A DNA stretch of 64,000 nt from Nakazawaea peltata. Taxonomy: Eukaryota; Ascomycota; Pichiomycetes; Alaninales; Pachysolenaceae. Every line of letters starts with the position of its first letter. Within the stretch, counting starts at the first letter, position 1. Below, piece after piece: positions 39,101-47,327 of this stretch. The position numbers were made by a program, and so were the translations under genes. The stretch spans positions 310,001 through 374,000 of the forward strand of contig BCGQ01000009.1 in NCBI GenBank assembly GCA_001599355.1. The letters run 5' to 3'. The notes under the pieces were generated by a model. That model was given only the letters and a program-made list of their open reading frames with translations, made no database searches and was not told where the DNA came from.

Positions 39101-40530
39101 TGTAACGACGGTTGTCTATTGAAAAGCACAACGTCACCGTCCTCGATATGTCTTTCTACAACGTCACCAATCAGCAACAATTTGGCCAACTTTTCACGGT
39201 CTCCATACCGCAAATTCCTCTTGACATCTTCATTCTTTTTAACCAAATAATTAGCACCTGGATGAACGTTTGGTCCATTGATGACCAACTTCTGTAACTT
39301 GGCTTTATTGTACCTGGTGACACGCTCCGGATAAGTCAATACTTTGGCGACTCTATCAGGAACCAGGACTTCTTCGATAGATAAATTTGGATCTGGAGAA
39401 ATGACTGTTCTTCCAGAGAAGTCGACTCTTTTACCCGACAAATTACCTCTGAAACGACCCTGTTTACCCTTCAATCTCTGACACAAACCTCTAATTGGTT
39501 TGGCCTGTTTACCTCCTCCAGGCACCATCGAAGGCACCGACACATCTGAGTTTATATACATGGCTACGGAGAGTTGCAAATAGTCCCATTGCTCCATCAA
39601 ATTGTTGATGGAGATACCTTTTTCGATTCCCGCACGGATCAAATTGGAAGTCCAGACAATCTCGGTCAATTTCACCGTCAAATCATCCTCATTAGACGAA
39701 GGTGAGTCTTGCATTAACACCGAAGGTCTGATACACACCGGAGGAGCAGGCAAATACCTCCATAAATACATCTCCGGACGACCTCCACGGGACGCATCGA
39801 TACCCAACAACTCACAATCCGAAGGAACGATCTGTTTGAACAAATTTAATACCTTCAAAGGGTTCAAATCATCGTAACAACGTTTAAGGAACCTCTCCAA
39901 CTCCGGAGAATGCTCTAACAATTTATCGAAATCGTCTTCCCATTGGATTTTCTCACTCACAGGTTTCTTTCCGACCCATCTGAAAGTGTCATGGATGATT
40001 TTCAAAGCCAGAGCGCTCGATCCGCTGGCCGCTTTCTTAACTACACCATTAATAGCTCCACATTGAAGACATCTTCTCTGTTTCTTACACTGATCGGTGA
40101 TCTTCTTAAGGGTTTTCATCCGGCGCAAGTTATCAATGTTGGGTCTACGCAACTCTGCGAGGAATGCACGTTTTGAAGTCTCGTCTAACAACACAGACGA
40201 ACAATTTTTACAGATCGATTGTAACACCTGAATGATGGCCTTGAAATAACCAATATGAAAGACGGGAAGCGCCAACTTGATATGACCGAAATGACCATGA
40301 CAAGTGGCCAAATTCCCATGACAGGTTGTACATTCAGATGCATTTGATGAGATACCCATTCGAGGATCAATAGCACCGCCCTCTTTAGGGATTCTTCCCA
40401 GGTCTAAATCATATAAATCTCTTGTAGTGATTTCGATTTCCGACTGAGCTATGATGTCGGTAGCTGACAAGGCGCTGAACTCAAGGCCGCTGATACGCTT
40501 CGGCACGATATCTACTACGGTTTCTTTCAT
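36172..40530 (-). CDS. RPO31: RNA polymerase III largest subunit RPO31/RPC160
   Basis: This 1452-aa protein is the largest, catalytic subunit of RNA polymerase III, which makes tRNAs and 5S rRNA. It has the N-terminal zinc site [18 protein letters not shown], a second cysteine pair in the clamp, the catalytic [16 protein letters not shown] with its three aspartates, the bridge helix and trigger-loop block [29 protein letters not shown], and the C-terminal jaw. Length matches S. cerevisiae Rpo31 (1460 aa). The start is the ATG giving [15 protein letters not shown]. The promoter has adjacent RRPE-like and PAC boxes (40628-40647); PAC was named for polymerase A and C genes. Confidence 0.97.
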   Translation of the reverse strand: [1452 protein letters not shown]

Positions 40531-40627
40531 GGGGTGTAGCTTGGTTGGGTGCCTGTGTTGGTGCTTAGCCTGAGCTTGGGTTGGGTTGAGTTGACTTGAT
40601 GAGAATTAAGCGCCCTTGATCTTAGGA

Positions 40628-40647
40628 GAAAATTTTTTTCCTCATCG
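40628..40647 (-). promoter_or_regulatory. RRPE-like plus PAC box upstream of RPO31
   Basis: GAAAATTTTTTTC (40628-40640) abuts CTCATCG (40641-40647), whose complement CGATGAG is the PAC core. The pair lies about 100-117 bp upstream of the RPO31 ATG. PAC is bound by Pbf1/Pbf2 (Dot6/Tod6) in S. cerevisiae and marks Pol I and Pol III subunit and ribosome-biogenesis genes. Confidence 0.65.
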
Positions 40648-40930
40648 ATACGGTTATGGCGGGGAGGGGAATGCGGTTATGGCGGGGTAGAGGGAGAGGT
40701 AGAAGGAGAAGAGATTGAGTGGGGAATTGGCTGGGGATTGGTTTAGGGATGACTGTGAGATTAATTGAGGGTTGTAGAAGGGTGAGGAGAGGAATGGACT
40801 ATAAAAGAAAGAGAGTGGAGAGAAATTGAGAGGAACTGCTGAGCTGACCTTAAGGATGAGAGATCAAACTCTGAGGGTCTTCTAGAAGTGATATTTTGCT
40901 AAAGAGAAAAGAAGCTAAACGGAAAGAAAC

Positions 40931-41037
40931 AGAGAGAGAGAGAGAGGGAGAGAGAGGTAGAGAGAGGGAGAGAGGGAGAGAGAGAGAGGGAGAGAGAGGN
41001 AGAGAGAGGGAGAGAGAGAGAGAGAGTTTGAGTGTGT
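40931..41037. repeat. (GA)n microsatellite followed by short (GT)n, contains an N
   Basis: Purine repeats of GA with interspersed GGGA run for roughly 95 bp, followed by GTGTGTGTGTG. The single ambiguous base of the window is at position 41000, inside this array, which suggests unresolved length or consensus in the assembly. Confidence 0.92.
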
Positions 41038-41649
41038 GTGTGTTTTATACTATTTAGGAGATTCAGGGGCGGACTTAACTATCTCATACTAAATAACTCC
41101 TGACACATATAATAAGATTAAGAGATGAGCAGACGATGAGCAGGCGATGAGAACAGGCCACGAATAACAATCAAACTCTACAGTACACTCGATGCATCTC
41201 TACTTCCCATCATCCCGAGAACGGAAATACTTTCAATATCCTCTCTGTCTCTCCCGATCAAGGACCATATCTCATCTGCCGATCGATCGTAACTATTCGT
41301 ATCTCACAAGAGCAACAAGCTTAAAATACTGAAATTTAACCATACATAACTACGTAACTACAGTCCCATAACTACGGTTCCGTAAACTAATCTACACATC
41401 TCCTCACTAGTCAAGTGAACAAACGGGTAGAAAACAGAGGGGTACGTATCGAAGTGGGGTATGAGCGGGGCATGAGTGGGCACTGAAGCGGGAGAATTAG
41501 TCTAAGCATCCGCATACATCTATTGTCAATAAATCCCATCAACTTGAATCGCCTAAATATCAATTGCGAAGTCGGCCCCTCTTCCCTACAGCGCAATAGT
41601 TTTTCCGTAAGTCCTTTGTACACACGATCGGAAAAAACCTCTTGCGCTA

Positions 41650-42010
41650 TTCCCAATTGGGAACTTTGGAGTTTTTCATTCCCGGGGTAAAGGAGAAATA
41701 GGCCAGGCAATAAGGAAATGAGTTTCGGCTCCCGGTGAGCCCCTCCGGGAAACACACCATTCTTAATACACAATACTTGCTCTTGGACAATAATCAGGTG
41801 TTTTCGTCTCCTGATCGAATCTTCTCCTCCTCATGTTCTCATCCTCACACACCTCCTCTGCCTACCCCCCCCCTCCCCTGCCTCTCTCTACCTTTTCCCT
41901 TGTACTTTTCTCCCTCTACGTTTCTCCGTTCCTCCCTCCTTTCCCAATAAGGAAATAAAATCCCCCAAATCTCTTCCGGGGACTTACGACTTAACCCCCA
42001 ATTGGGGAAT
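41650..42010 (+). promoter_or_regulatory. three MADS-box/Mcm1-like palindromes in the MAE1 promoter
   Basis: TTCCCAATTGGGAA (41650-41663), TTTCCCAATAAGGAAA (41940-41955) and CCCCAATTGGGG (41996-42007) all fit CC-N6-GG with AT-rich centre. The middle one matches the Mcm1 P-box layout TTTCC-N6-GGAAA. They lie about 230-585 bp upstream of MAE1. Binding by Mcm1 is inferred from pattern only. Confidence 0.4.
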
Positions 42011-42234
42011 CGGTTAAACCAACTAGCGATGTAGATCGGAGAACCTAACTACTACAACTTCAAATTCCAACTGCAGGCGTCGGACACATACCGATGGATG
42101 AAGGGAAAACTGTAAAAGTGAGGGGTTAATCTGATATCTCATCCTGCACACATCTCTTTATATAAAAACTCTCTCTCGCACCCCTCAAATCGACTCCGGG
42201 GTAGCAACTAGTAGATTTTAATACTTGCTTCAAG

Positions 42235-44070
42235 ATGACCAAGCCTGAAGAAACAGTCACTATGCTTACAAAAAAGACTCCTATTGGTAAACAAGCCCTC
42301 ATCGAGTCCCAAAAGAGTATTCCAAAGACCACCAGATTATCAGTCGAAGGTCCAATCGAATGTTCTTTGACCGGCTTCCAGCTTTTGAACTCTTCCTTGT
42401 TCAACAAAGGTTCTGCCTTCACCGAAGAAGAGAGAGAAGCCTTTGATTTGACCGGTTTATTACCTCCACAAGTAAATACCCTTGACGAGCAAGTCGAGAG
42501 AGCCTACAACCAATTATGTTACTTGAAGACCCCATTGCTGAAGAACGATTTCTGTGTCTCCATGAGAGTCCAGAACAAGGTCTTGTACTACGAGTTAGTC
42601 AGAAGACATATCAGAGAGTTATTGCCTATTATTTATACACCAACTGAGGGAGATGCCATCGCTGCTTATTCTGACAGATTCAGAAAGCCAGAAGGTTGTT
42701 TCTTGGACATCAGATCCCCAGAGTCCATCCCTGACAGATTGGCCAAATTCGGTACCGATAAAGATATCGACTACATTGTCATTTCTGATGGTGAGGGTAT
42801 CTTGGGTATTGGAGATCAAGGTGTCGGTGGTATTAGAATTGCCATTGCCAAATTGGGTTTAATGACCTTGTGTGGTGGTATTCACCCAGGTAGAGTTATC
42901 CCAGTCTGTATCGATGCCGGTACCAACAACGAACGTTTGTTGAATGAAGATTTGTACATGGGTAACAAGTTCCCTCGTGTCCAAGGTAAGGAGTACGATG
43001 ACTTTGTAGAGAAATTCATGCAGTCTGTGAAAAGTAGATTCCCAAGTGCCATTGTCCACTTTGAAGATTTCGGTGTAACCAATGCCAGAAAGATCTTAAA
43101 GAAATACAGAGATTACTTGCCATGTTTCAATGACGATATTCAAGGTACTGGTGCCGTTGTCATGGCCTCATTGACTGCCGCTTTGAAAATCACCAACAGA
43201 GATTTACTCGAGTCTGAAATTGTCATCTACGGTGCTGGTTCTGCCGGTTTAGGTATTGCCGATCAAATCGTCAAACACATGTGTGCTCACGGAGCCACTG
43301 AAGAGCAAGCTCGTTCCAAGATCCACTGTCTCGATCGTTTCGGTTTGATCAAGAAATCCATGACCGAGACTTCATCTCCAGACCAATTATTATATGCTGA
43401 TGACGATGCCTTCTGGGAAGGTGTCAACACCAAATCTTTACTTGAAGTTGTTAAGAAGATCAAGCCAACTTGTTTGGTAGGATGTTCCACTCAAGCTGGT
43501 GCCTTCACAGAGACCATTGTTAAGGCCATGTATAAGCACAACCCAAGACCAATCATCTTCCCATTGTCCAATCCTACCAGATTGCATGAGGCTATTCCAG
43601 AAGATCTTATGGCTTGGACCGATAACAATGCCTTAATTGCTACTGGATCTCCATTCAAGCCAGTTGGTGAGCATGTCATCTCCGAAAACAACAACTGTTT
43701 CACCTTCCCAGGTATTGGTTTGGGTGCTTTACTTTCTAGAGCTTCTGTTATCAGCGATGGAATGATCTCGGCTGGTGTAGATCACTTGGCCTCTCTTTCT
43801 CCTGCTTTCAAGGACCCAACTGCTGGTTTGTTGCCTAGATTGGAAGATATCAACGAGGTTTCTGCTCAAGTAGCCACTTCGATGATCTTGAAGGCTTTGG
43901 ATGAAGGTGTTGCCAGAATTGAGTCTGAAGAAATCGATGGTGAGAAGGTCAAGGTTCCAAGAGACTTTGAGGGATGTTTGAAATGGGTTAAATCTCAAAT
44001 GTGGAAGCCAGAATACAGACCTTTGATTAAGGTTGAACATGTTCCGGAGATTCATACACATCAGTCATAA
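42235..44070 (+). CDS. MAE1: NAD(P)-dependent malic enzyme MAE1
   Basis: This 611-aa enzyme decarboxylates malate to pyruvate, making NAD(P)H. Malic-enzyme motifs are IYTPTEGDAI, FRKPEGCFLDI, DGEGILGIGDQGVGG, TLCGGIHPGRV, HFEDFGVTNA with the metal-ligand acidic residues, FNDDIQGTGAV, the Rossmann loop GAGSAGLGIAD and NPRPIIFPLSNPT. It matches S. cerevisiae Mae1 closely but is about 58 residues shorter, mostly at the N-terminus. The visible N-terminus (MTKPEETVTMLTKK) has acidic residues and no arginine-rich amphipathic presequence, so mitochondrial targeting is not evident and the enzyme may be cytosolic. Codon bias is strong. The start is the first ATG after a short leader. Confidence 0.95.
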   Translation: MTKPEETVTMLTKKTPIGKQALIESQKSIPKTTRLSVEGPIECSLTGFQLLNSSLFNKGSAFTEEEREAFDLTGLLPPQVNTLDEQVERAYNQLCYLKTPLLKNDFCVSMRVQNKVLYYELVRRHIRELLPIIYTPTEGDAIAAYSDRFRKPEGCFLDIRSPESIPDRLAKFGTDKDIDYIVISDGEGILGIGDQGVGGIRIAIAKLGLMTLCGGIHPGRVIPVCIDAGTNNERLLNEDLYMGNKFPRVQGKEYDDFVEKFMQSVKSRFPSAIVHFEDFGVTNARKILKKYRDYLPCFNDDIQGTGAVVMASLTAALKITNRDLLESEIVIYGAGSAGLGIADQIVKHMCAHGATEEQARSKIHCLDRFGLIKKSMTETSSPDQLLYADDDAFWEGVNTKSLLEVVKKIKPTCLVGCSTQAGAFTETIVKAMYKHNPRPIIFPLSNPTRLHEAIPEDLMAWTDNNALIATGSPFKPVGEHVISENNNCFTFPGIGLGALLSRASVISDGMISAGVDHLASLSPAFKDPTAGLLPRLEDINEVSAQVATSMILKALDEGVARIESEEIDGEKVKVPRDFEGCLKWVKSQMWKPEYRPLIKVEHVPEIHTHQS

Positions 44071-44260
44071 TATTTATAATAAATCATTTGGTAGGATAAA
44101 CTGTAGAATACACTGGGATACACTGTAGAGGACTTTGTAGAGGACTAACAAATGGTAGCATGTTATTCTTATGTAACTACAGTGTACCAGGCACAGCATG
44201 CTGTATTTTTATATGTGATTACAATCCCTACCGGGCACTGCACTGATCTATTACTATACA

Positions 44261-45139
44261 TTAGGCAAATGGAAACTTCAGCTCCATCTCAGGAATACTT
44301 TTAGCCATCTTATTCTTATCGATCAAAATGATACTCAACTTTGGGTCAATTCCATACTCATTGAACACTCTTCTTGAGTCAGTCTCCTGACTTTTATTGG
44401 TATAATCATAATAAGAATAATACATAGAATTAGCTTCAAGAATCATATCCTCATAATGGAAATAATCCATCTCTGGCAGTGAAGATTTCAGAGACTTGGA
44501 CTTCTTAGTCTTGTGGTCATCCAACTCCTTATCAGCCTCAGAAGCCACTAACTCATACACTTTGGAAATAATCAAGAAATAGTCAAACTCATACTTCTCA
44601 TTACCATCTTTAGCCTTCTCCATCTCCTCAGTCAACATTTTATACATTGGAGGGACAGTTTCCACTGGCATATTGATCATTCTCTCACTAAGAACCAAAC
44701 CAGTCTTGAATTTGGACCCGGTAGACAACAAATTACGTAAAGTCATATTGAATTCGGTGGTTTTCAGGGTTTTTTTCAATACATAATCGACCAACTTATT
44801 CACTCCTGGTTTAGTCAAATTCAGAGTCAAATCGACGATGGTCAAGATCGAAAACGGGTCACTTTCAGGTCCATCGGTCTTAATAGTCGTACCAATGTGG
44901 TTGTCCTGAAGTACTAAATCGACTAAACTACTCAAATCGAATTCTTTAGAATCTTCTCCTAAGAGTTGCCTCAATAAATTCTTCATAGCATGGAAATCCA
45001 CCAGTGGGTTCAAATCGAAGAAATCGAAATCAACGTTGACGAGTTCTTCCTCGTCATTTTGTTCTTCAATTTCTTCGTCAGTTGAACTGAGATCGATGTC
45101 AGAGTCACTTTCTGGTTCTTCTTGTCTTCTTTTGCTCAT
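44261..45139 (-). CDS. BCP1: BCP1, nuclear-export factor and Rpl23 chaperone
   Basis: This 292-aa acidic protein matches S. cerevisiae Bcp1 (283 aa), an essential protein required for nuclear export of Mss4 and acting as chaperone of ribosomal protein Rpl23. Family blocks are [47 protein letters not shown] with DPFSILTI, and the C-terminal [15 protein letters not shown]. The first 35 residues are Ser/Glu/Asp-rich. The start is an ATG ([14 protein letters not shown]). An RRPE-like box with a PAC-like neighbour lies about 60 bp upstream, consistent with co-regulation with ribosome biogenesis. Confidence 0.92.
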   Translation of the reverse strand: MSKRRQEEPESDSDIDLSSTDEEIEEQNDEEELVNVDFDFFDLNPLVDFHAMKNLLRQLLGEDSKEFDLSSLVDLVLQDNHIGTTIKTDGPESDPFSILTIVDLTLNLTKPGVNKLVDYVLKKTLKTTEFNMTLRNLLSTGSKFKTGLVLSERMINMPVETVPPMYKMLTEEMEKAKDGNEKYEFDYFLIISKVYELVASEADKELDDHKTKKSKSLKSSLPEMDYFHYEDMILEANSMYYSYYDYTNKSQETDSRRVFNEYGIDPKLSIILIDKNKMAKSIPEMELKFPFA

Positions 45140-45197
45140 TGTGGTGGGTGGTTAGTGGTGGGTATTTGGTGGTGGAACAGATGAGTTGAGTAAAATT

Positions 45198-45219
45198 TGA
45201 AAAATTTTTTTGCGATGGG
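45198..45219 (-). promoter_or_regulatory. RRPE box and PAC-like box upstream of BCP1
   Basis: TGAAAAATTTT (45198-45208) is a perfect RRPE core, followed after three bases by GCGATGGG (45212-45219), one change from PAC GCGATGAG. The pair is 59-80 bp upstream of the BCP1 ATG. Confidence 0.6.
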
Positions 45220-45411
45220 ATGGGGCAGAGGGGGAGGAAGGGGGGAGATACGAGGGCAACAATTGCTAGTAGGATATTGGCTGTAGAAACAGAATGAGTA
45301 TACGAGGAAGTGGTGGTAGTGGTGTGCGGAGATTAGAGAGATAGATAGTCATGTTCATCCTACGTATAGTCCATAGTAATTCCCATATTGAGCTCACATA
45401 GTTAACTCCCA

Positions 45412-45634
45412 TACTAATTTTCCTTACTTAACTCCCATACTAATCCTAATTTTCCATACTAATTTTCCATACTAACTTTCCTCACTTAACTTCCCATACT
45501 GATTTTCCTTACTTATTTTTCTTAACTCCCACACAATCTTCCTTACTTCTTGTTCTTACTTAGCTTCCCATATTTTCCTTCGCTTCTCTAATAATTTTCC
45601 ATACAAATTTTCATACTTAGCTCTACATACTAAT
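45412..45634. repeat. degenerate repeat field rich in TACTAAT/TACTAAC
   Basis: The words CATACTAATTTTCC and TTACTTAACTCCC recur irregularly. TACTAAT starts at 45412, 45438, 45457 and 45628, and TACTAAC, the exact yeast branch-site sequence, at 45470. No matching 5' splice site or nearby 3' AG makes a convincing leader intron, so I list this as repeated sequence. Confidence 0.7.
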
Positions 45635-45674
45635 TTTCCTATAGTTTTCCATACTTAACTCTCCCTACTTTATA

Positions 45675-45770
45675 CTGAACTTGCCTTCTGAACTTCTGCT
45701 GAACTTGCTCCTGAACTTACTCCTGAGCTTCTGCTGAGCTTCTGCTGAACTTCTGCTGAACTTTCGCTGA
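45675..45770 (+). repeat. tandem repeat of CTGAACTTCTG immediately before CDC40
   Basis: Eight units of 11-13 bp (CTGAACTTCTG, CTGAGCTTCTG, CTGAACTTGCTC and similar) run head to tail and end 13 bp before the CDC40 ATG. They are probably transcribed as 5' leader. Confidence 0.85.
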
Positions 45771-45776
45771 CCCCAA

Positions 45777-45812
45777 ATGCATAATGACCCTACTTACAGG
45801 TTACTCAAGTGA
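45777..45812 (+). promoter_or_regulatory. short uORF overlapping the CDC40 start
   Basis: An ATG at 45777 opens an 11-codon frame (MHNDPTYRLLK then TGA at 45810-45812) overlapping the CDC40 start codon at 45784 in another frame. If the leader includes it, scanning ribosomes meet it first, which would reduce CDC40 translation. Transcript data would decide. Confidence 0.45.
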
Positions 45813-47268
45813 TAGTTCAGAGGATCTGTCTACCCATGATAACCTGATCATCAACTATAAAGACGATGTCACACTTCCAGATGACTCTCCCCAAATACCT
45901 GACCAACAAGACAAGAAAATCTTATCAGGAGTCATTCAACATGAAGACTACGATGATCTCACATTCCAAATCCGCAAAAGAAACTTCGATATGCTCGGTA
46001 AAGATGGCTCCGTCCTACTGTTCAGAGGTACCAAACTGGAATCCCACGAAATAAAGAAGAAAAGAAATAAGAAGGGTGAAGTTGGAATAGTCACAGGAAA
46101 GAAAGCATATATGGGACCATGGTCGAAATACGAGAATTCTTCATCTTCGGCTCCTTCAGATGATGAGGACGATAATACTTCAAATGAACAAGACCTGCCC
46201 CTGCCATCCACCCCCCAAGATCCAATCGATGATGAATCCACAGAATTCTTTGGAGAAAATGAACTCGATTACCAAGGCAGAACTTACATGCATATCCCAA
46301 GAGATTTAGATATAAATTTGAACAAAGAACCAGGCTCCGAAGAATGTTTCGTCCCAAAGAAATGCATACATCGTTGGAAAGGTCACCTCGGTGGTACTAA
46401 TGCCCTCCAATTCATCCCCAAATCTGGCCATTTATTACTTAGTGCTGGAAACGATAACAAAATCTTACTATACGATGCGCACCATGACCGAAATTTACTA
46501 AGGGGTTTCTATGGACATACTAAAGCGGTCAAGGATATCAACTTCAATAATTCCGGTGCTCAATTCTTGAGTGGTTCATATGATGGGTTCGTCAAGTATT
46601 GGGATACCGAGACCGGGAAATGCATCTCAAAGATAAAAGTTTCCGCCTTGCCTAACGTAGTCAAATTCAACCCAGATGAAAAATTCCAGCAAGAATTTTT
46701 AGTGGGGTTGACTAACAAAAAAATTGATCAGTATGATTTGAGATCTAATGAAATCGTTCAATCGTATGACCATCATACCGGGGCTATTAACAGTATTACT
46801 TTCATCGATGATAACAAACGGTTCATGAGCTCTTCGGACGACAAATCTATCCGAGTATGGAACTACCAAATTAATATCCCCATCAAGTTAATAGCCGATC
46901 CATCTCAACATTCGATGCCCTCAGTCGTCTTGCACCCCTCTGGTAAATATGTAGCAGCTCAAAGTATGAACAATACGATTGAAGTTTTCGGGGCCCAAGG
47001 AAATAAGTTCAAAAGGAACAAGAAAAAACTCTTCTCGGGTCACAAATGTGCCGGTTATGGTATCTCGATCAACTTCAGTCCTGACGGTAAGATCCTCATG
47101 AGTGGAGATAACGATGGATATGCCTGTTTCTGGGATTGGAAAACTTGTAAGATGGTCACCAGGATCAAAGTTGATGAGAAATTAATTAGTTGTATAGAAC
47201 AAAATCCACAAGAGGTCAGTAAAGTTGCCATGAGTGGATTAGGAGGTTCGATCTATTACTACGAGTAA
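45784..47268 (+). CDS. CDC40: CDC40/PRP17, WD40 second-step splicing factor
   Basis: This 494-aa protein matches Cdc40/Prp17 (455 aa in S. cerevisiae), a spliceosome factor for the second catalytic step that also affects cell-cycle progression through splicing of specific transcripts. The N-terminus has the GYSSDSSED start and the family's YMGPWSKYE element; seven WD40 repeats follow from about residue 195 (HRWKGHLGGTNALQF, GFYGHTKAVKDINF, SYDHHTGAINSITF, LFSGHKCAGYGISINF). The C-terminus SGLGGSIYYYE is typical. The start ATG at 45784 gives MTLLTGYSSDSS, fitting the family. An ATG at 45777 upstream is out of frame. Confidence 0.94.
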   Translation: MTLLTGYSSDSSEDLSTHDNLIINYKDDVTLPDDSPQIPDQQDKKILSGVIQHEDYDDLTFQIRKRNFDMLGKDGSVLLFRGTKLESHEIKKKRNKKGEVGIVTGKKAYMGPWSKYENSSSSAPSDDEDDNTSNEQDLPLPSTPQDPIDDESTEFFGENELDYQGRTYMHIPRDLDINLNKEPGSEECFVPKKCIHRWKGHLGGTNALQFIPKSGHLLLSAGNDNKILLYDAHHDRNLLRGFYGHTKAVKDINFNNSGAQFLSGSYDGFVKYWDTETGKCISKIKVSALPNVVKFNPDEKFQQEFLVGLTNKKIDQYDLRSNEIVQSYDHHTGAINSITFIDDNKRFMSSSDDKSIRVWNYQINIPIKLIADPSQHSMPSVVLHPSGKYVAAQSMNNTIEVFGAQGNKFKRNKKKLFSGHKCAGYGISINFSPDGKILMSGDNDGYACFWDWKTCKMVTRIKVDEKLISCIEQNPQEVSKVAMSGLGGSIYYYE

Positions 47269-47327
47269 TTGTATATTAGTGTAATAAAAGGCATTTAGAT
47301 GTATTTTTAATTTGATTAAAAAGTTGC

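Larger units (their letters stand above)
40531..42234. other. 1.7-kb divergent intergenic region between RPO31 and MAE1
   Basis: This region carries the RPO31 promoter (RRPE/PAC at 40628-40647), a GA/GT microsatellite with an ambiguous base, and the MAE1 promoter with three MADS-box-like palindromes. A 120-codon open frame on the minus strand at 41411-41773 starts at TTG and shows no family features. I find no RNA gene here. Confidence 0.65.
45140..45783. other. divergent promoter region BCP1/CDC40 with two repeat fields
   Basis: This 644-bp region holds the BCP1 RRPE/PAC-like pair (45198-45219), a pyrimidine-rich field with repeated CATACTAATTTTCC words, and an 11-13 bp tandem repeat running up to the CDC40 start. 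No further gene is visible. Confidence 0.7.

Noticed and set aside
41411-41773. 120-codon minus-strand open frame in the RPO31-MAE1 gap
   Set aside because: It opens at TTG and has no conserved features. The region is better explained as promoter DNA.
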